Assembly: GCA_947456795.1 (NCBI GenBank)
Contig: CANGTI010000003.1
Span: forward strand, 1-43,114
DNA from: Rickettsiales bacterium
GTDB taxonomy: Bacteria; Pseudomonadota; Alphaproteobacteria; Rickettsiales; Rickettsiaceae
Direction of reading: 5' to 3'
DNA length: 43,114 nucleotides
The notes under the pieces were generated by a model. That model was not told the origin of the DNA, did not search any database, and saw only the letters and a program-made list of their open reading frames with translations. Below, one piece after another: positions 17,400-25,097 of the stretch; position 1 is the first letter of the stretch, and each line of letters begins with the position of its first letter. The translations under genes and the position numbers were made by a program.

Positions 17400-17792
17400 A
17401 TGATTCAAATGCAGACAATATTAGACGTTGCTGACAATTCTGGAGCAAAAAGTGTTATGTGCATTAAGGTCCTGGGTGGATCTAAGAGATTTATAGCGCA
17501 CGCTTGTGATCTCATAGTAGTTTCCATCAGAGATGCATTGCCCAAATCTAAGGTGACCAAAGGAGAGACATACAGAGGAGTTATCGTGCGTACTAAAACC
17601 GGCATACGTAGAAAAGACGGTAGTATATTGAAATTCAATCAAAATGCCGTGGTACTGCTAAACAAGAATTACGAACCTATAGGCACCAGGGTTGTAGGTC
17701 CTGTACCCAGAGAACTTAGAAATGAGTCTGCATCCAAACAAAAGAATGAGGGTTTCCTCAAAATAGTAAGCCTTGCACCTGAGGTACTTTAA
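17400..17792 (+). CDS. rplN: 50S ribosomal protein L14
   Basis: About 130 residues from ATG 17400, rather than TTG 17388. [17 protein letters not shown], the central RRKDGS, and [13 protein letters not shown] are typical of L14. The C terminus is about 8 residues longer than the usual 122. Confidence 0.96.
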   Translation: MIQMQTILDVADNSGAKSVMCIKVLGGSKRFIAHACDLIVVSIRDALPKSKVTKGETYRGVIVRTKTGIRRKDGSILKFNQNAVVLLNKNYEPIGTRVVGPVPRELRNESASKQKNEGFLKIVSLAPEVL

Positions 17793-17794
17793 TC

Positions 17795-18022
17795 ATGCCC
17801 AAACAAAATATAAAAAAAAATACAGAAGTACTTGTTAGAGTCGGAAGAGACAAAGGCAAAAGTGGAATAGTGCTATCTGTTAACAGAAAAGAAAGAAAGG
17901 CAATTGTATCAGGAATAAATCTAAGAAAAAGACACATGAAGCCAACAAAAGATGCACCAGGGGAAATAGTCTTGAAGGAGTCATTTATAGATCTTTCAAA
18001 TCTTAAATCCGTTACCCCATAA
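17795..18022 (+). CDS. rplX: 50S ribosomal protein L24
   Basis: 75 residues, short for bacterial L24 (about 100). The KOW motif VRVGRDKGKSGIVLSVNRKE and the following NLRKRHMKPTKDAPGEIVLK are clear. The missing part is the C-terminal tail beyond the SNLKSVTP end. Two bases after rplN. Confidence 0.93.
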   Translation: MPKQNIKKNTEVLVRVGRDKGKSGIVLSVNRKERKAIVSGINLRKRHMKPTKDAPGEIVLKESFIDLSNLKSVTP

Positions 18023-18057
18023 TGTTCATAAAGTATTTTCGCTAACTAAAATTGATC

Positions 18058-18612
18058 ATGTTACTCAAAAAATTTGATAGCCTCTACAAAACCGATATTG
18101 TTCCGGATTTGGCGAAGAGGTTTCAGTACCAAAACCCACACAAGATACCAAAGCTAAGCAAGGTTGTCTTAAGCATGGGAGTTGGAGAGGCAGCTGTTGA
18201 TTCAAAAATCATCACGCATGCTCTTAAAGACCTGGAATTGATCTCGGGACAAAAGCCCGTTGCCACTAAAGCAAAAAAATCCATAGCAGCATTTAAAACA
18301 AGAGAAGGAATGCAGATTGGATGTAAGGTCACTCTACGTAGATCTCGAATGTATGAGTTTCTTGAAAGATTGGTTCTGACAGCTCTGCCTAGAGTTAGAG
18401 AATTTAGAGGTTTCTCTCCTCAAGATTTTGATGGAAGAGGGAACTTTTCCTTTGGATTGAAAGAACAAATAGTTTTTCCCGAAATTGATTACGATAGCGT
18501 GCAAAAAGTTCGTGGATTAAACGTCACAATCGTCACCTCAACAAGCTCTAATGCTGAAGCGCAAGCTTTATTAGAAGGGTTCCATTTGCCTTTTTTAGCC
18601 AACAAATCTTAG
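18058..18612 (+). CDS. rplE: 50S ribosomal protein L5
   Basis: 184 residues from ATG 18058; a TTG at 18052 is also in frame. [40 protein letters not shown] and the C-terminal [20 protein letters not shown] are diagnostic. L5 binds 5S rRNA together with L18. Confidence 0.96.
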   Translation: MLLKKFDSLYKTDIVPDLAKRFQYQNPHKIPKLSKVVLSMGVGEAAVDSKIITHALKDLELISGQKPVATKAKKSIAAFKTREGMQIGCKVTLRRSRMYEFLERLVLTALPRVREFRGFSPQDFDGRGNFSFGLKEQIVFPEIDYDSVQKVRGLNVTIVTSTSSNAEAQALLEGFHLPFLANKS

Positions 18613-18705
18613 TCAGTTACACACTTCCTTACCCAAGATGATCTCTAGACCTCTTGAAGAGGGTGTGATAGGATTGCCAAGTAGATTTTTATTTGAAATT
18701 TAGTG

Positions 18706-19011
18706 ATGTCCAGAAAGTGCTTGATAGAAAAGAATGATAAAAGAATTGCTCTGTGTAAGTCTTTATTGACAAGGCGTGCTCTTTTAAAGGATCAAATATA
18801 TCAAAAGGATATTGATATATCCCTAAGGTATCAGCTTGTGAAAAAGCTACATGATCTTCCTAGAGACTCTTCCAAGGTAAGGGTCCGCAATAGATGCATG
18901 ATTACTGGAAGACCCAGAGGAATATACAGAAAGTTTGGCCTTTGTAGGCACAAAATTCGTGAGTTGGCAGGTGAATGTGTGCTGCCAGGATTAACAAAAA
19001 GTAGTTGGTAA
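18706..19011 (+). CDS. rpsN: 30S ribosomal protein S14 (zinc-free long form)
   Basis: 101 residues, the long form without the zinc-ribbon CxxC pairs. [20 protein letters not shown] and [10 protein letters not shown] are the conserved end. ATG 18706 is preferred over the GTG one codon earlier. 93 bp after rplE. Confidence 0.95.
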   Translation: MSRKCLIEKNDKRIALCKSLLTRRALLKDQIYQKDIDISLRYQLVKKLHDLPRDSSKVRVRNRCMITGRPRGIYRKFGLCRHKIRELAGECVLPGLTKSSW

Positions 19012-19017
19012 AGTTAT

Positions 19018-19413
19018 ATGTCAGATTCGATAGCTGATATGCTTACTAGAATTCGCAATGGTCAAAGCAGCAAGTTGCTAGCAATAACCTTTCCATATTC
19101 TAAGCTAAAGTGTAGTGTCTTGGATGTTTTAAGAAACGAAGGTTACATAGAAAATTTTGAGATTTTAGACGAAAATCCAAAAAAGAAAATGATCTCTGCA
19201 CGTCTCAAATACACTAAGCACGGCGAGCCATGCGTGCAAGAGATTGCCAAAATCTCAAAGCCTGGATGTAGAATTTACACTCCAATTTCTACTTTAGGAA
19301 ATTATAAGAATGGCATGGGTATTTACGTAATTTCCACTCCAAAGGGCGTGGTGTCAGATAAGCAAGCCCGAAAGCTAAATGCTGGAGGAGAGTTATTATG
19401 CAAAGTTTTTTAA
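19018..19413 (+). CDS. rpsH: 30S ribosomal protein S8
   Basis: 131 residues. DSIADMLTRIRNGQ at the start and the C-terminal GIYVISTPKGVVSDKQAR identify S8. It binds 16S rRNA and, in E. coli, the spc operon mRNA. Confidence 0.96.
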   Translation: MSDSIADMLTRIRNGQSSKLLAITFPYSKLKCSVLDVLRNEGYIENFEILDENPKKKMISARLKYTKHGEPCVQEIAKISKPGCRIYTPISTLGNYKNGMGIYVISTPKGVVSDKQARKLNAGGELLCKVF

Positions 19414-19423
19414 GTAAAGTAGC

Positions 19424-20020
19424 ATGTCAAGAATAGGAAAGCTTCCAATTAACATTCCTTCTGGTGTTTCTGTTTCCATAGATGGGTCCTGTGTCACTAT
19501 ACAAGGCCCGAAAGGGGAAATGCAAAAATCCTTTGCTGGAAACTTAGTTTTTAAGGTGGAGGAGAATCAAGTTTTAGTATTGCGCAACGGTATAACCCCT
19601 TTTGATATTTCAATGTGGGGGACTGCCCGCAGCATCATACAGAACTGCATCATAGGAGTAAGCACAGGTTTTACAAAAGAATTGGAGGTATCCCCTTATA
19701 GAGGAAGCCTTAAAGTTGGCGAGTCCTACTTTCGTATTTCGGGAGAAAAGATTAAATCAAAGTCGGGGTATATCTATTTAGATCTTGGAAAAAGCCATAG
19801 CACCTGGATAGAGATTCCTCAATACATAACTGTAGAATCTGTTGAGCACGTTGGTAGAGATAAAAAAACATCAATTAAGATGTCGTCTATCGATAAAGAA
19901 AAGCTTGGCTTTTTTGCATCTAGCCTGATTAAGCAAAGACCTTTGAACCCTTACAAGGGTCATGGAATAAGACCTAAAGAGCAAAAAGTTGTACTAAAAG
20001 AAATTAAGAAACAAAAATAA
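19424..20020 (+). CDS. rplF: 50S ribosomal protein L6 with C-terminal extension
   Basis: 198 residues, about 20 more than the usual 177. SRIGKLPINIPSGV begins it and the conserved RPLNPYKGHGIRPKEQKV is near the end, where most L6 proteins finish soon after. Here a basic tail, LKEIKKQK, follows. Internal length also differs slightly. Frame is intact. Confidence 0.95.
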   Translation: MSRIGKLPINIPSGVSVSIDGSCVTIQGPKGEMQKSFAGNLVFKVEENQVLVLRNGITPFDISMWGTARSIIQNCIIGVSTGFTKELEVSPYRGSLKVGESYFRISGEKIKSKSGYIYLDLGKSHSTWIEIPQYITVESVEHVGRDKKTSIKMSSIDKEKLGFFASSLIKQRPLNPYKGHGIRPKEQKVVLKEIKKQK

Positions 20021-20042
20021 TTGCCTAAATAGCTAAGTCATT

Positions 20043-20402
20043 ATGATTAACCCACGCGACAGATCTCTAAGAAGAAAGAATAGAGTAAAAACAAAGATAG
20101 AAAAAACTACCAAGTGTGCTTTCAAACTCTCTTTGTTCAAATCTAACTCTCATATATCCTGCCAAATGATAGATTTGGCAACAGGTAGAACTCTTTTTGG
20201 AGCTTCTTCAATGGAAAAAGCCTTGAAAAAACCCAAAGCCTCTAACTGCAACATTGCTCAAGCACAAGCCGTTGGTAGCCTCATCGCTCAAAGAGCTCAT
20301 GAGAAAGGTGTCTCAAAAGTCGTATTTGACAGAGGACCGTACAAATATCACGGTGTAATAAAGGCTTTTTGTGAATCAGCCAGAACAAAACTCGAATTTT
20401 AA
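20043..20402 (+). CDS. rplR: 50S ribosomal protein L18
   Basis: 119 residues. RKNRVKTKIEKTTKCAFKLS, then RAHEKGVSKVVFDRGPYKYH and HGVIKAFCESAR fit L18, which binds 5S rRNA. Confidence 0.95.
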   Translation: MINPRDRSLRRKNRVKTKIEKTTKCAFKLSLFKSNSHISCQMIDLATGRTLFGASSMEKALKKPKASNCNIAQAQAVGSLIAQRAHEKGVSKVVFDRGPYKYHGVIKAFCESARTKLEF

Positions 20403-20407
20403 AAAAC

Positions 20408-20932
20408 ATGTCTAACGCACCAACATCTTCCAAACCAAGTCTTACTGAAACTCTGTTAAAGGTTAGAAGAGTTACCAAGGTCGTAGAAGGGGGAAGGACC
20501 TTTTCATTTTCTGCCCACGTGATAGTTGGAAATCAAGCTGGCTCGGTTGGCCTTGGAAAAGGAAAAGCAAGCGAGGTAATGAGCGCCAGGTCTAAAGCTG
20601 CAAATAAAGCAAAAAAACAGATAATTAATGTTCCTCTTTATAGGGGTAGAACAATTCATCATGACGTAGAAGGGCAGTGTGGGTCTACAAAAATTTTATT
20701 GAGACGTGCCCGCCCTGGGACGGGTATTATAGCTGGACTAACTGCACGTTCTGTACTGTCTAGCCTTGGCATTCGTGACATTGTTGCAAAATCCCATGGA
20801 TCATCTAACGTACACACGACGGCAAGGGCAATAATCGACGCTTTAGGCAAGCTTAGCTCTCCGAGCATGGTAGCAAGCAGACGCGGGAAAACGATACAAG
20901 AGCTCTTTAACCAAGAAGAAACACATTCATAG
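20408..20932 (+). CDS. rpsE: 30S ribosomal protein S5
   Basis: 174 residues. Double-stranded RNA-binding fold with [20 protein letters not shown] and [10 protein letters not shown], then [11 protein letters not shown] and the C-terminal [14 protein letters not shown]. Only 8 bp separate it from rplO, so the rpmD gene usually found here is absent. Confidence 0.96.
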   Translation: MSNAPTSSKPSLTETLLKVRRVTKVVEGGRTFSFSAHVIVGNQAGSVGLGKGKASEVMSARSKAANKAKKQIINVPLYRGRTIHHDVEGQCGSTKILLRRARPGTGIIAGLTARSVLSSLGIRDIVAKSHGSSNVHTTARAIIDALGKLSSPSMVASRRGKTIQELFNQEETHS

Positions 20933-20940
20933 AATCAATC

Positions 20941-21393
20941 ATGTCTCTACTGAACACAATACGCATTAGCCACAGCAAAGGAAAAAGACTAGGCAGAGGC
21001 ATAGGAAGTGGAAAAGGTAAAACCTGCGGAGCAGGAACAAAAGGACAAAAAGCTCGCTCCGGAGTTTCCATCAGATTCTTCGAAGGAGGACAAACAAGTC
21101 TTATAAGAAGATTACCTAAGAGAGGTTTTTGCTCTCTAGACAGAAAAAAATACGCCATTGTACATCTAGAACTGATACTCAAGGCCTTAGAGGAGAACAA
21201 AACTACTCTTATAGACAGAAATTGGCTTTCTCAAATTCAAAATCTTAAGTCAGCCGATGTGGTTAAAATAATACTAAAAAGCTCGGGACAATTTGGACCA
21301 CTGAGTCAATTAGCTGGTGTAACATTCTCAATTGATGCTTATTCTTCATCGGTAAGACAAATTTTGTCTGAAAACAAAGCAACCGTTGCATAA
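20941..21393 (+). CDS. rplO: 50S ribosomal protein L15
   Basis: 150 residues. The Gly-rich N terminus [20 protein letters not shown] and [20 protein letters not shown] are typical. It is the last gene of the cluster here. secY, adk, rpsM, rpsK, rpoA and rplQ, which commonly follow, are not in the window; a pseudogene follows instead. Confidence 0.96.
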   Translation: MSLLNTIRISHSKGKRLGRGIGSGKGKTCGAGTKGQKARSGVSIRFFEGGQTSLIRRLPKRGFCSLDRKKYAIVHLELILKALEENKTTLIDRNWLSQIQNLKSADVVKIILKSSGQFGPLSQLAGVTFSIDAYSSSVRQILSENKATVA

Positions 21394-21461
21394 ACAGAAA
21401 ACCTTGTAGCTTTCATTTGAACTGGAACGCCCCTTAAAACTAGTTGCTATTCTCCTTTTAG

Positions 21462-22508
21462 ACTACTATAGACAAGCCAAAACCGTTCTTTTTAAAGGAC
21501 CTCAGCAACTCAAATAAAATTGATAGTTACTTTTTTACTTGTGCTGTGTTGGAGTCATAGAACTTATTCTCACACATTTGAACGCCCAAGAACTTGGAGC
21601 AATCCTCAAATAACCAAAATTCTTGAAACTTCAAAAATTGTGGATGTTAAAAACATGCGAGAGACGCTAACAGAGCAATGCAAAAAAAAGTAGCATTTGA
21701 TGCTAAGGTATTTCTGGTCTTAGAAAACAACATAAAAGCTGTGTTTAAAAAGCGTGTCTAGTAATTCTCAGGATGCCATGGCTGAAGTTTCTGCATATAA
21801 AGACTCTTTATTGCTTTATTTTCCTTACGTTCCTCCCACTGTGTTACGAGAGATAAATAACATGAAAGGTTCTTGCAGCTTTTTGTGAACACACCAATTG
21901 ATCTATTGGCAGATGGCGAATATCAAAAGTATATAAAAAAGTTTAGCAAAACAGATTGGGATAACTTAAAGGTATTTTATTTTGTTTTTGGTCAAGTTGA
22001 CTCTGGTTCTCACAATCTTTTAGCGTATAGAGATAAATTCACAAAAAAATCATACCCTATAGCAATTGATAATTCTGCAATACGAGGCTGCCAACACGTA
22101 CGTTATGGAGAGTTACCTTTTGTAAAAGTATTAGTGCAATAAACGACTAGAACGAACCCTTTCCATTTGAGGGCTATAAAATTATCAACAATGCCTCACC
22201 TGATAGCAAAATCTTTGGGGGAGACAATTATTCGAATCATTTTATAACCATTTTAAATTCTATGGGAGCTCAGTAAAATACGTAATTTATCAAAACACTT
22301 TGTGGAGACAATTACATGCTTTTAACCCACAGTTTGTAAAAACTTATGTAGAAAAATGTTCTAAAAAGACTTTGTCCGCTTTACAAAAACTTGATTTAAA
22401 GATTCTGGAAGAGATCTTGCCGCAGGCAAAAGGAAGTTGTTTTTCAAATACTTTGATTTAAAAAGTATTTTAGAGCGTGGCGATCAAGTTTTACAATCTC
22501 AAAATTAA
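21462..22508 (+). pseudogene. Heavily frameshifted pseudogene of an unrecognised large protein
   Basis: Successive short plus-strand frames read as one protein: TTIDKPKPFFLKDL (to 21560), SHTFERPRTWSNPQITKILE (to 21693), VAFDAKVFLVLENNIKAVFK (to 21761), AYKDSLLLYFPYVPPTVL (to 21888), the longest piece 21873-22142 with DNLKVFYFVFGQVDSGSHNL and YPIAIDN, then FPFEGYKIINNA, YGSSVKYVIYQNTLWRQLHA and finally FDLKSILERGDQVLQSQN ending at 22508. At least six frame changes are needed; the one near 21682-21689 is at an A8 run. Not confidently recognised. The pattern K-A-V-F-K, then D-x4-HN, then IDN is loosely like the lysine, catalytic loop and metal site of atypical or PI-type kinases, a weak guess only. 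It may be a decayed host-interaction gene. Confidence 0.65.
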
Positions 22509-22612
22509 AAAGCGCAGCCTACAAGGGGCATTAAGCGCATTAATCTATTTAAAATAGAACGTGGCGATCAAATCGTGCAATCTCAAAATTAAAGAGCACA
22601 ACAGCCTACAAG
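22470..22612 (+). repeat. Duplicated 3' end of the pseudogene, two copies of about 55 bp
   Basis: Copy 1 at about 22470-22525 and copy 2 at about 22551-22612 share GAGCGTGGCGATCAA-type sequence, then CAATCTCAAAATTAAA, and end in CAGCCTACAAG. Several substitutions and a 3-base indel separate them, so the duplication is not recent. Copy 1 covers the last codons and stop of the pseudogene. Confidence 0.85.
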
Positions 22613-22682
22613 CAAACCGCTACTACTCCAAGAAAAACAATACTAAACACCGCCTTCAAGGGAAATTGTGCAAATTTATCAA

Positions 22683-22710
22683 TTGACTAACTAACTTATT
22701 AGTCTATAAT
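22683..22710 (+). promoter_or_regulatory. Sigma-70 type promoter
   Basis: TTGACT at 22683-22688, a 16-bp spacer, and TATAAT at 22705-22710. Transcription would start near 22717, just upstream of the 284-residue hypothetical gene. One of the two best promoters in the window. Confidence 0.7.
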
Positions 22711-22728
22711 CCTGCAACTTATCGTTTT

Positions 22729-23583
22729 TTGGTAATTTCCAATCCTAACGATACTCTCTTTTTCAAGGCAATTTTTGTGAAAATACAAATAACTCAAGCC
22801 CAAGCTTGCGCTATAATGGACGTAATAAACTCCAATCCCTCAAAACAGCTTACTTACTTATGTTTACATGCAATACCATTACCTTGCGTTCAATCTTTTC
22901 TTGATAAGATCTCATATGTAGAAAGATTTACTCAATGCCTAAAAACAGCAATTCAGTCCAGAGAAGAAATATTAAAGTCCCACATGGAATATATCGACAA
23001 GCTCTGGCATAAAGATATGACCAATCCAACTCCTCATTTCGAACCTGGTAAATGGTTCGTCCTAAGCAGGGATGAGAAATTTGCACAATTGTCAAATTTA
23101 ATATACACACAATTGACCCCTAAAGAGTTAACCATCAAGATATGCGATGATGGATGGCAAATGGCAGCATTTTTACTTACTTGGCCCGACGCTCCACCAG
23201 TACTTGAACAAACTATATGTACAGATTGGGGAGGAATTGGATGCACTAGCATTGGTACCTCACCCTCACCCCTAGCTAAACCCGACTATGCTAATCCAAA
23301 AGATAAAGAATTTTATGAGCAATTGGTAGAACAAGTGCGTGAGGAAAACTTAGATCTTGCTTATTACTCTGAGCACGAAATAGCAAGACTCAAAAAAGAG
23401 ATAACAAAGAATCTAGAAAAAGAATTATCTTTATATGCAAAAGAAATAGAGCAGGATCAAGTCCTACAATCCACCATGTCTGAACTCATTGAACAAGTAG
23501 TAGCTGGTGCAATTGGTCCTCAAGAGTTTGAAAATGATCCATCAATTGACGTTTTTGTAGGTAAAAGTAATCTTGATGTATAG
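22729..23583 (+). CDS. Hypothetical protein, possibly with a degenerate leucine-rich N terminus
   Basis: Up to 284 residues and not recognised. The start is unsure: TTG at 22729, GTG at 22777 or ATG at about 22816. The N-terminal part, ITQAQACAIMDVINSNPSKQ followed by LTYLCLHAIPLP, resembles a leucine-rich repeat of the ribonuclease-inhibitor kind, as in the broken gene at 5757-7080. The middle is rich in Trp, Pro and Cys. From about residue 200 there is an acidic, coiled-coil-like helix with ARLKKEITKNLEKELSLYAK. No signal peptide. A strong promoter lies immediately upstream. It follows the pseudogene region and precedes the foldase gene with its own promoter, so it is probably a single-gene unit. 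Confidence 0.65.
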   Translation: MVISNPNDTLFFKAIFVKIQITQAQACAIMDVINSNPSKQLTYLCLHAIPLPCVQSFLDKISYVERFTQCLKTAIQSREEILKSHMEYIDKLWHKDMTNPTPHFEPGKWFVLSRDEKFAQLSNLIYTQLTPKELTIKICDDGWQMAAFLLTWPDAPPVLEQTICTDWGGIGCTSIGTSPSPLAKPDYANPKDKEFYEQLVEQVREENLDLAYYSEHEIARLKKEITKNLEKELSLYAKEIEQDQVLQSTMSELIEQVVAGAIGPQEFENDPSIDVFVGKSNLDV

Positions 23584-23659
23584 TGTGTGAGTCGAGATAG
23601 ATCTAACTTTGAGAAAAAGGGCTGTTTGAGTCTTTTTGGATGCTGTTTATTGGAAGCGT

Positions 23660-23688
23660 TTGACAGCACACCCACTCTGAGATAGCAT
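23660..23688 (+). promoter_or_regulatory. Sigma-70 type promoter for the foldase gene
   Basis: A consensus TTGACA at 23660-23665, a 17-bp spacer, and TAGCAT at 23683-23688. The start point would be near 23695, leaving about 50 bases of leader before ATG 23744, or almost none before ATG 23699. Confidence 0.65.
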
Positions 23689-23743
23689 CTCAGCTGATAT
23701 GGCCTGGGAGGCTGTAGGCAAAAATCTTCTTTGGGTGTTCATG

Positions 23744-24565
23744 ACAAGGTCTGCTTCTTGGGTATTTATCTTATCTCTAATATGCTTTAGCAATTGTGCT
23801 TTTGCAAAACAAGTGGAAAATAAACCACTTGCTAAATACGGAAATCATCAAATTACAGAAGAAGATCTGAATAAATTTTATCAGGAATCACGCTTTAGCG
23901 ACTCTCTAAACGGCAAACAGCTCAAAGATTTACCAGTTTCAATGAAAAAGGGTATATTGGAGATGTACCTAAAGCGTATTGTACTTGAGGATGCAGCTAA
24001 AGAAAGCAAAATAGAAAAAACTGAAGAATATAAAAAAGAATTTCAGATACAATCAAAAGCTTTTTTGATTGGCTCTTTTTTGCAGCAAAAAATACAGGAA
24101 AGATTGACTGATGAAGCAGTAGAGGCGTCCTACAGAAATATGATAAAAAATCTTCAAGAAAAAGGAGAAATAAGATTGCAATACTTGTTTTTTGCTTCTA
24201 ATGAACAAGCAAATGCAGCTGTATCAAAAATGAGGTCTGGCAAGACTTTTGCAGATGTTTATAGGGAATCTCCAAAAGAAAATAAATCTCCAAAAAGCTT
24301 GTCTACTAGATACCTAGGGCCTTGGGACATATTCCCGCAAATACTAGTTGAAAAATCTTATGCATTGAGTGCGCTACAACACTCAGAAGCAATTCCCACA
24401 GAACATGGATGCTACATAGTACAGGTATTGGAAAAAAGAGCAGTGAAACAATTACCATCTTTTTCTGAAGTACAGTACCAAATCAAAGAAAGACTTAGCT
24501 CTCAATATAGAGAAGAGTTAGAGGCAAATTTGATGAAGCAGGCAAAGGTCAAGTTTTTTGAATAA
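23744..24565 (+). CDS. Periplasmic peptidyl-prolyl isomerase/foldase, PpiC (parvulin) type
   Basis: 273 residues from ATG 23744. This start gives a standard signal peptide, TRSASWVFILSLICFSNCAF with cleavage after Ala 22. The ATG at 23699 would bury it behind 15 extra residues. The mature part has a SurA/PrsA-like layout: an N-terminal helical domain (LAKYGNHQITEEDLNKFYQE), a long charged helix, and a parvulin-like domain from about residue 135, with EIRLQYLFFASNEQANAAV, the GKTFADVYRE helix, YLGPWDIFPQI and a final EHGCYIVQVLEKR. Family members assist folding of exported and outer-membrane proteins. Isomerase activity is uncertain because the domain is divergent. Well-formed promoter upstream. 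Confidence 0.82.
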   Translation, partial: TRSASWVFILSLICFSNCAFAKQVENKPLAKYGNHQITEEDLNKFYQESRFSDSLNGKQLKDLPVSMKKGILEMYLKRIVLEDAAKESKIEKTEEYKKEFQIQSKAFLIGSFLQQKIQERLTDEAVEASYRNMIKNLQEKGEIRLQYLFFASNEQANAAVSKMRSGKTFADVYRESPKENKSPKSLSTRYLGPWDIFPQILVEKSYALSALQHSEAIPTEHGCYIVQVLEKRAVKQLPSFSEVQYQIKERLSSQYREELEANLMKQAKVKFFE

Positions 24566-24718
24566 ATCATTCTCTATCAACTCCCGACTTTTCACAGTAT
24601 TGCCTATATTAATATTCTCCTAAACACTGGTAATGCTTATATTTTAATCAAACGAACTTCAAATTCAATAAGCGCCAAATTTTTCTCTAGAGCGCGCGGA
24701 TTAATTGGTGAGTATATA

Positions 24719-25030
24719 GTGATGGCTTACTATCTGATCAGGGGTTATAAAATTCTAGCTCATAGATGGAAAGTCCATAAATTTGGAGAGATTGATCTAA
24801 TAGTTTGTCGATTTGGAACGATCGTATTTGTGGAAGTTAAATCACGAAGACTGGTGATTGCAGAAGAAATTATGCAGAAGGGCCAGCTACAACGTATGAA
24901 AAGGGTAGCAAATCTCTTTTGCCTCAAGTTTCCACAATACAGTAGATACAATGCAAGAATAGATTTCGCAATAGTGAGACATTTAGTGTTTCCTCAAGTT
25001 TTTCAAAACGCCCATTTTTTTGATTCATAA
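24719..25030 (+). CDS. YraN/UPF0102 family protein, start codon missing or non-standard
   Basis: The frame from GTG 24719 or ATG 24722 encodes 103 residues with the nuclease-like core GEIDLIVCRFGTIVFVEVKS of the UPF0102 family (restriction-endonuclease-like fold; cellular role not settled). The family's conserved N terminus, G-x-x-GE-x-x-A-x-x-YL, lies partly upstream: the same frame stays open back to a stop at 24563-24565 and encodes ARGLIGEYIV just before the GTG. No ATG, GTG or TTG exists in that upstream stretch. Either an unusual start such as ATT is used, the start codon was lost and a truncated protein is made, or the gene is dying. It follows the foldase gene by 153 bp. Confidence 0.7.
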   Translation: MMAYYLIRGYKILAHRWKVHKFGEIDLIVCRFGTIVFVEVKSRRLVIAEEIMQKGQLQRMKRVANLFCLKFPQYSRYNARIDFAIVRHLVFPQVFQNAHFFDS

Positions 25031-25097
25031 TCTTTCGTCATTGTACAAAACTTAATCACAGTGCCTAAAGCATCCTACCCCACATAGTCTTAAAAAA

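Noticed and set aside
21394-22728. Decayed secY or rpmD after rplO
   Set aside because: None of the frame fragments resembles SecY membrane helices or L30. The joined protein is soluble-looking and unrelated.
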